From positions 6,234,481-6,298,480 of the forward strand of contig NC_060111.1 of assembly GCF_021155765.1 (NCBI RefSeq): a stretch of DNA of 64,000 nucleotides, in the 5' to 3' direction. This document shows, piece after piece, positions 60,381-64,000 of the stretch (position 1 is the stretch's first letter; every line of letters begins with the position of its first letter). The stretch comes from Diprion similis (lineage: Eukaryota > Arthropoda > Insecta > Hymenoptera > Diprionidae). Made by a program: the position numbers and the translations under genes. Under the pieces are notes generated by a model. The model searched no databases, was not told where the DNA came from, and worked only from the letters and a program-made list of their open reading frames with translations.

Positions 60381-62441
60381 TACATATGAAATACACGGAG
60401 AAGCGAGGATAATGGATTGAGCTTTTTTCACGGACTTTTGAACATTTATACTCTTTCGGAAAAATTGTGATATTAATAAAAAAACTGCTGGTGAAAAACA
60501 AAAACGTATATATAACAGTCGCAGAAAAACGATGGAATGATTTTTCATCGTACGATGTTTAGAAATTTCTTTTTCCTTTCTTTCTGGGAGTTCAATCAAA
60601 GAATTAATCAAGTAATGTTAAGATTTTTTCGAATTTACTTCATTATATTTATATTTATATACGATTGAAATTTTGAGATCAGATTTTTGGCCTGATCCTG
60701 CAAGTGTTTGTAATAATTTCTCAAAAACTAAACGATTTTTAATGTCCTGGTAATTTGGAAAAATCGTTTCTTCTTCTATCCGGTATTTTGAAAAATGACA
60801 AAATGTTGAGGAATTTATTTTTATTTTTTTTGCGAATTATCTGCTCTAATCGTTCCGTTCATCCCTTAATTCGACGGTTGGATTACACAGCGGTATAATT
60901 TGGTTTATGCATGTAGTTTATCGATTCGAGGGTGGCGAATTTCTGGCGAAACACTCCAGTGTCTAACAAGGGTTATACGTTTTACACCCGTGAAAAGGCA
61001 CTTGAGGGACTCTACCCCTCACCTCCTTTTCATCCTCCTCCTACTTCCTCGCGGCTTCAGGACTCTCGTATATCTCACTTAGGACGACACCACCAGAGCC
61101 GTTTGTCCCGACTCTATTCTGTTGGATTCGCGGGGGCAGAGGAAAGAGGGAAAAGGGGAGAGGGAAGAGGGCGGGGGTGACAGCCGAGCAATTATTCATA
61201 CTCAAGTTCATGCTTTTTGCCCGTTGATGTGTGCTTCGTAGGTACTTTAATGTAATCGACGTTTCCGCTTTTTCGGGACATCGATTTATCGATTATCGAT
61301 ACTGTTTGGCTAATTTTTTTCAGATTAATTTTACCACAAGGTAATCGTACCTCGAGTATTTCACAAAGAATTTATTATTCTCTTGAGATTTGGAGATTTT
61401 TCGGATATTCACGGAATTTGATATCCCCTGGGGAAAAAAAACGTGGAAATCTCAAGAAATTTCATGTCGTATCTGGAATATAATAATTTTCATTCTGTGT
61501 TTCCTAAAAATTTATCTTTTTGGTGAGAAAAGAAATTTTTTCTTTCAATTTTTAGACAACGTTCGTGAATTTTTAAAAATTGTACGTGCTAACGAATTCT
61601 CAAAAAATTCGTCTCACAATAAGCTGTGTTCTAGTCATGTATAAAATATTCTTGTTCGTATGACTGTTGTATTTTTCATTTATTGTGTTTACACGAGAAG
61701 AAACTGGATGAATAATGATTCTTGCCCAGAAAAACCTGAAACTCTCAGGGAATTACATTTTCACAAATAACTGAACACCCTGATACAAAGAGACAAAGGA
61801 AAGGCTTTAAAAATGGAATAGTTATTTAAGTATCATTCAAAATCATTGATCGCAATAATTAATCTATTCTATTCATTGAATTAATATATTTTCTCTGATC
61901 GTTGCTGGTGAATTTTTTTTTTTTTTTTTTACTATGAGATTCTTTTTCTTATTCCATTCGTCTGTATACCTGGTGATCTTCAACTTTGAGTTATCAGACT
62001 CGTGTATCAGGCGTTTTTAATTTAACGACACTTTTTTTCCACCTGATTACAAGAACAACGCTTTACAATATCCGCACGATTCCGGGCAAAATCAATCTCG
62101 TTGTTTAAGCATGTTAAATTTTCCAGTCGCTGCGCTATATACACACACACACGTTACACATACATGATCATGTAACACGTGACGTCAATTCGACGGTTAA
62201 ATTGCCTCCTGAATTTCGACGAGGGCAGCTAGGGCACATATATATATATATATATATATGTATAATACTTGTGTATTTATGCATGTACATGGTACGCAGC
62301 TAATATTTCACGAATACAGGGTACATCAGTGAAATTGAATTATATCGATTACCGTTCATGCAGGCGAGCTTAATGGAACGTCAGAAGTTGAACGTTTCAT
62401 CAAGATTTCTTCGACGATTTTCTCAACTCGGTAACGATATT

Positions 62442-62445
<4 letters not shown>

Positions 62446-62480
<35 letters not shown>
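62446..62480. repeat. (TC)n microsatellite
   Basis: About 17 uninterrupted TC units followed by TTCAG. Although it looks like a polypyrimidine tract with an acceptor AG, no open exon follows. Confidence 0.9.
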
Positions 62481-62483
<3 letters not shown>

Positions 62484-63170
62484 AGAGTCGATTGGGGGGG
62501 ATAAAAAAAAAAAAAAAAAAAAATATTAACGAATAATTGATTGATCGATCGATCGATTGACCGACCGGAAGCACAATGTGAGAAAAAATATGACTCGTCT
62601 TATATATATATATGTATATATATATGCATAATGTAGTGAATTATTACAATAACGGTTTGAATACTGGTGAAATTACAAGAAAGTTTTTTTTTTTTTTTTT
62701 CTTTTCGTTTTTTTTTTCTTCTTCTTCTTTTGTCAAAATAAGGATAAATAAACGTAAATTTATTAACTTTCAGTAACATTAAATTATCCGAACAGCTACC
62801 ATGACTAGAAAATAGGATAGTAAAAAATAACTAGATTTTCTGGCTACGGCATGAAAAAAAACTCATTTTCATATTTCGTTATCAGAACTTTATTGTATAA
62901 CCACAGTTTGAAATTTTTCTAGATAATTATGAATTTCTGTTAATTATGGTTTATTGAATTTCAAGTCAATCTTGAAATCAAAGAAATGTTTTATACAAAA
63001 AAAAGAAAAAAAAAAAACTATTCTCTCATAAATGCTACGAATGTTAATTAAATTAGTCCTTGAAACAAAAAAAAAGAAAAAAAAAAACGGACCAAAATAT
63101 TACGTGAAACGAAGAAGAAATGAATATATAAAAAAAAAAAAAAAAAAAAAAGCAAAATAACAATGAGAGA

Positions 63171-63194
<24 letters not shown>
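63171..63194. repeat. (AAT)n microsatellite with flanking poly-A runs
   Basis: Eight AAT units between A runs at 63130-63151 and 63195-63205. Open frames crossing it on the minus strand are rich in F, Y and I only because of these runs and are not genes. Confidence 0.9.
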
Positions 63195-63205
<11 letters not shown>

Positions 63206-64000
63206 CCGCGGGGATTATTTCTGACGTTAATTCTGCTTCTTTCTCTGATCGTCTCACCCGAAACGTACAACGTTATGTACATATTTAACGTTGTCCGAGT
63301 GGGTTGTAGGATTACCGAAGGATTAGTCGAAAAACGATGTAAAACAAAAAAAAAGCAGACTAGTAGAAAAAAATTTGTCGAGCTCGCTCTGCTTGTCGTG
63401 TCTGCAACACGTCTCGCGAATTCGTGCGTTTGACGTTTTTTTTTTTTTTTTTTTTCTATTGGATATTCCATATTTTTTGCTCCGCGGCCTGTTTGCAGTT
63501 TACATATTGTATGGGGAATTCCTCGCCAACTCAACCAACGTTTGACCCTCACCATTATTCATTCCGATGATTTTCTAAAATTATTCTAAATCTGAAATTA
63601 TACCCTGAATTTTTTTTTGCAGATTTCTTTCATTTAATTCAACTGGTTAATTGTTTGTAAATATTGAGAATGATTTTGAAAAGGACCTTTTTTATTATTC
63701 TCAAAGTCTATGTTTTCCATTCCAAACATTTCAAGATCGGTCCCGTGATGGGCTGATTTCTTTTTTTATTTAATTTCTTTTTTAGCTCAATCAGTTTTTA
63801 TCCGTACGCTAAAACATTGTCTAAACAGTCTCTAAATTCCCGAAAAATTGACAAAACTTCCATTTTCCAAAATAGAACATTTGCTCAGACCGGTTTCATT
63901 GTGAAGTTGATGAATAATAAGAAAAAGTTTTATCAGCTGGAAAAAATAAAAAAAAGTCACTCCACAATCCAACCAGTCTTAGAAATGTTCTGAGTGAAGA

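Larger units (their letters stand above)
54581..64000. other. Presumed long intron(s), repeat-rich, no exon recognised
   Basis: By position this is probably arrestin intron, and possibly PHPT1 intron on the other strand. I found no exon with arrestin N-domain or PHPT1 C-terminal motifs. It holds foldback elements, MITEs, long poly-A/T runs and microsatellites listed separately. About 60950-61180 is GC-rich and pyrimidine-rich (CACCTCCTTTTCATCCTCC) without a recognisable product. Confidence 0.45.

Noticed and set aside
63048-63555. 151-codon minus-strand frame near the window end
   Set aside because: Most of it translates poly-A/T runs and an AAT microsatellite (runs of K, F and Y).
54581-64000. 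Upstream arrestin exons in the right part of the window
   Set aside because: I searched by eye for N-domain blocks on the minus strand and found no open exon with matching motifs. Very short exons could still be missed.

Overview
ORGANISM. This is a window of an AT-rich insect genome. The genes have short introns with GT/AG ends. They include an insect visual-type arrestin, the first coding exon of PHPT1/janus-A, an ELMO-domain GAP and a TMX-like ER thioredoxin protein. A hymenopteran (perhaps a sawfly) is my best guess, but nothing in the window proves it. No bacterial or viral genes were seen. LAYOUT. 1-1970: gene-free flank. About 1975-26745: a very large satellite array with a 304-bp monomer. 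Its 77-monomer core (2461-25867) has only one net 1-bp length change, and degraded monomers of the same old subtype lie at both edges. 26746-28250: gene-free, AT-rich. 28389-31064 (+): six-exon gene for a 300-aa ER membrane protein with two thioredoxin-like domains. 32503-33483 (-): single-exon ELMOD1/2-like ARL GAP, tail to tail with the previous gene. 34351-36189 (-): an unrecognised coiled-coil protein gene in at least two exons whose phases do not fit directly. 36190-37550: gene-free. 37.55-45.79 kb: a tandem duplication of one secreted-protein gene (277 aa, six exons of identical length in both copies). Copy 1 is intact; copy 2 has one in-frame TGA in exon 4. 45.8-48.4 kb: foldback and MITE-like elements. 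48462-48600 (+): first coding exon of PHPT1, with no matching later exon seen in the window. 52342-54580 (-): last two coding exons of arrestin. The intron between them carries a 123-bp minisatellite built from three 41-bp sub-repeats. 54.6-64.0 kb: no exon recognised; probably arrestin and/or PHPT1 intron, rich in foldback MITEs, poly-A/T tracts and microsatellites. HOW IT FITS. The genes look like unrelated housekeeping and sensory genes rather than a pathway. What sets the window apart is repeat biology: two independent satellites, each with a homogenised core and older degraded edge copies; a gene pair apparently homogenised by conversion at its 5' half; and several long inverted-repeat elements, two of which have an intact 'empty site' inside the same window for comparison.
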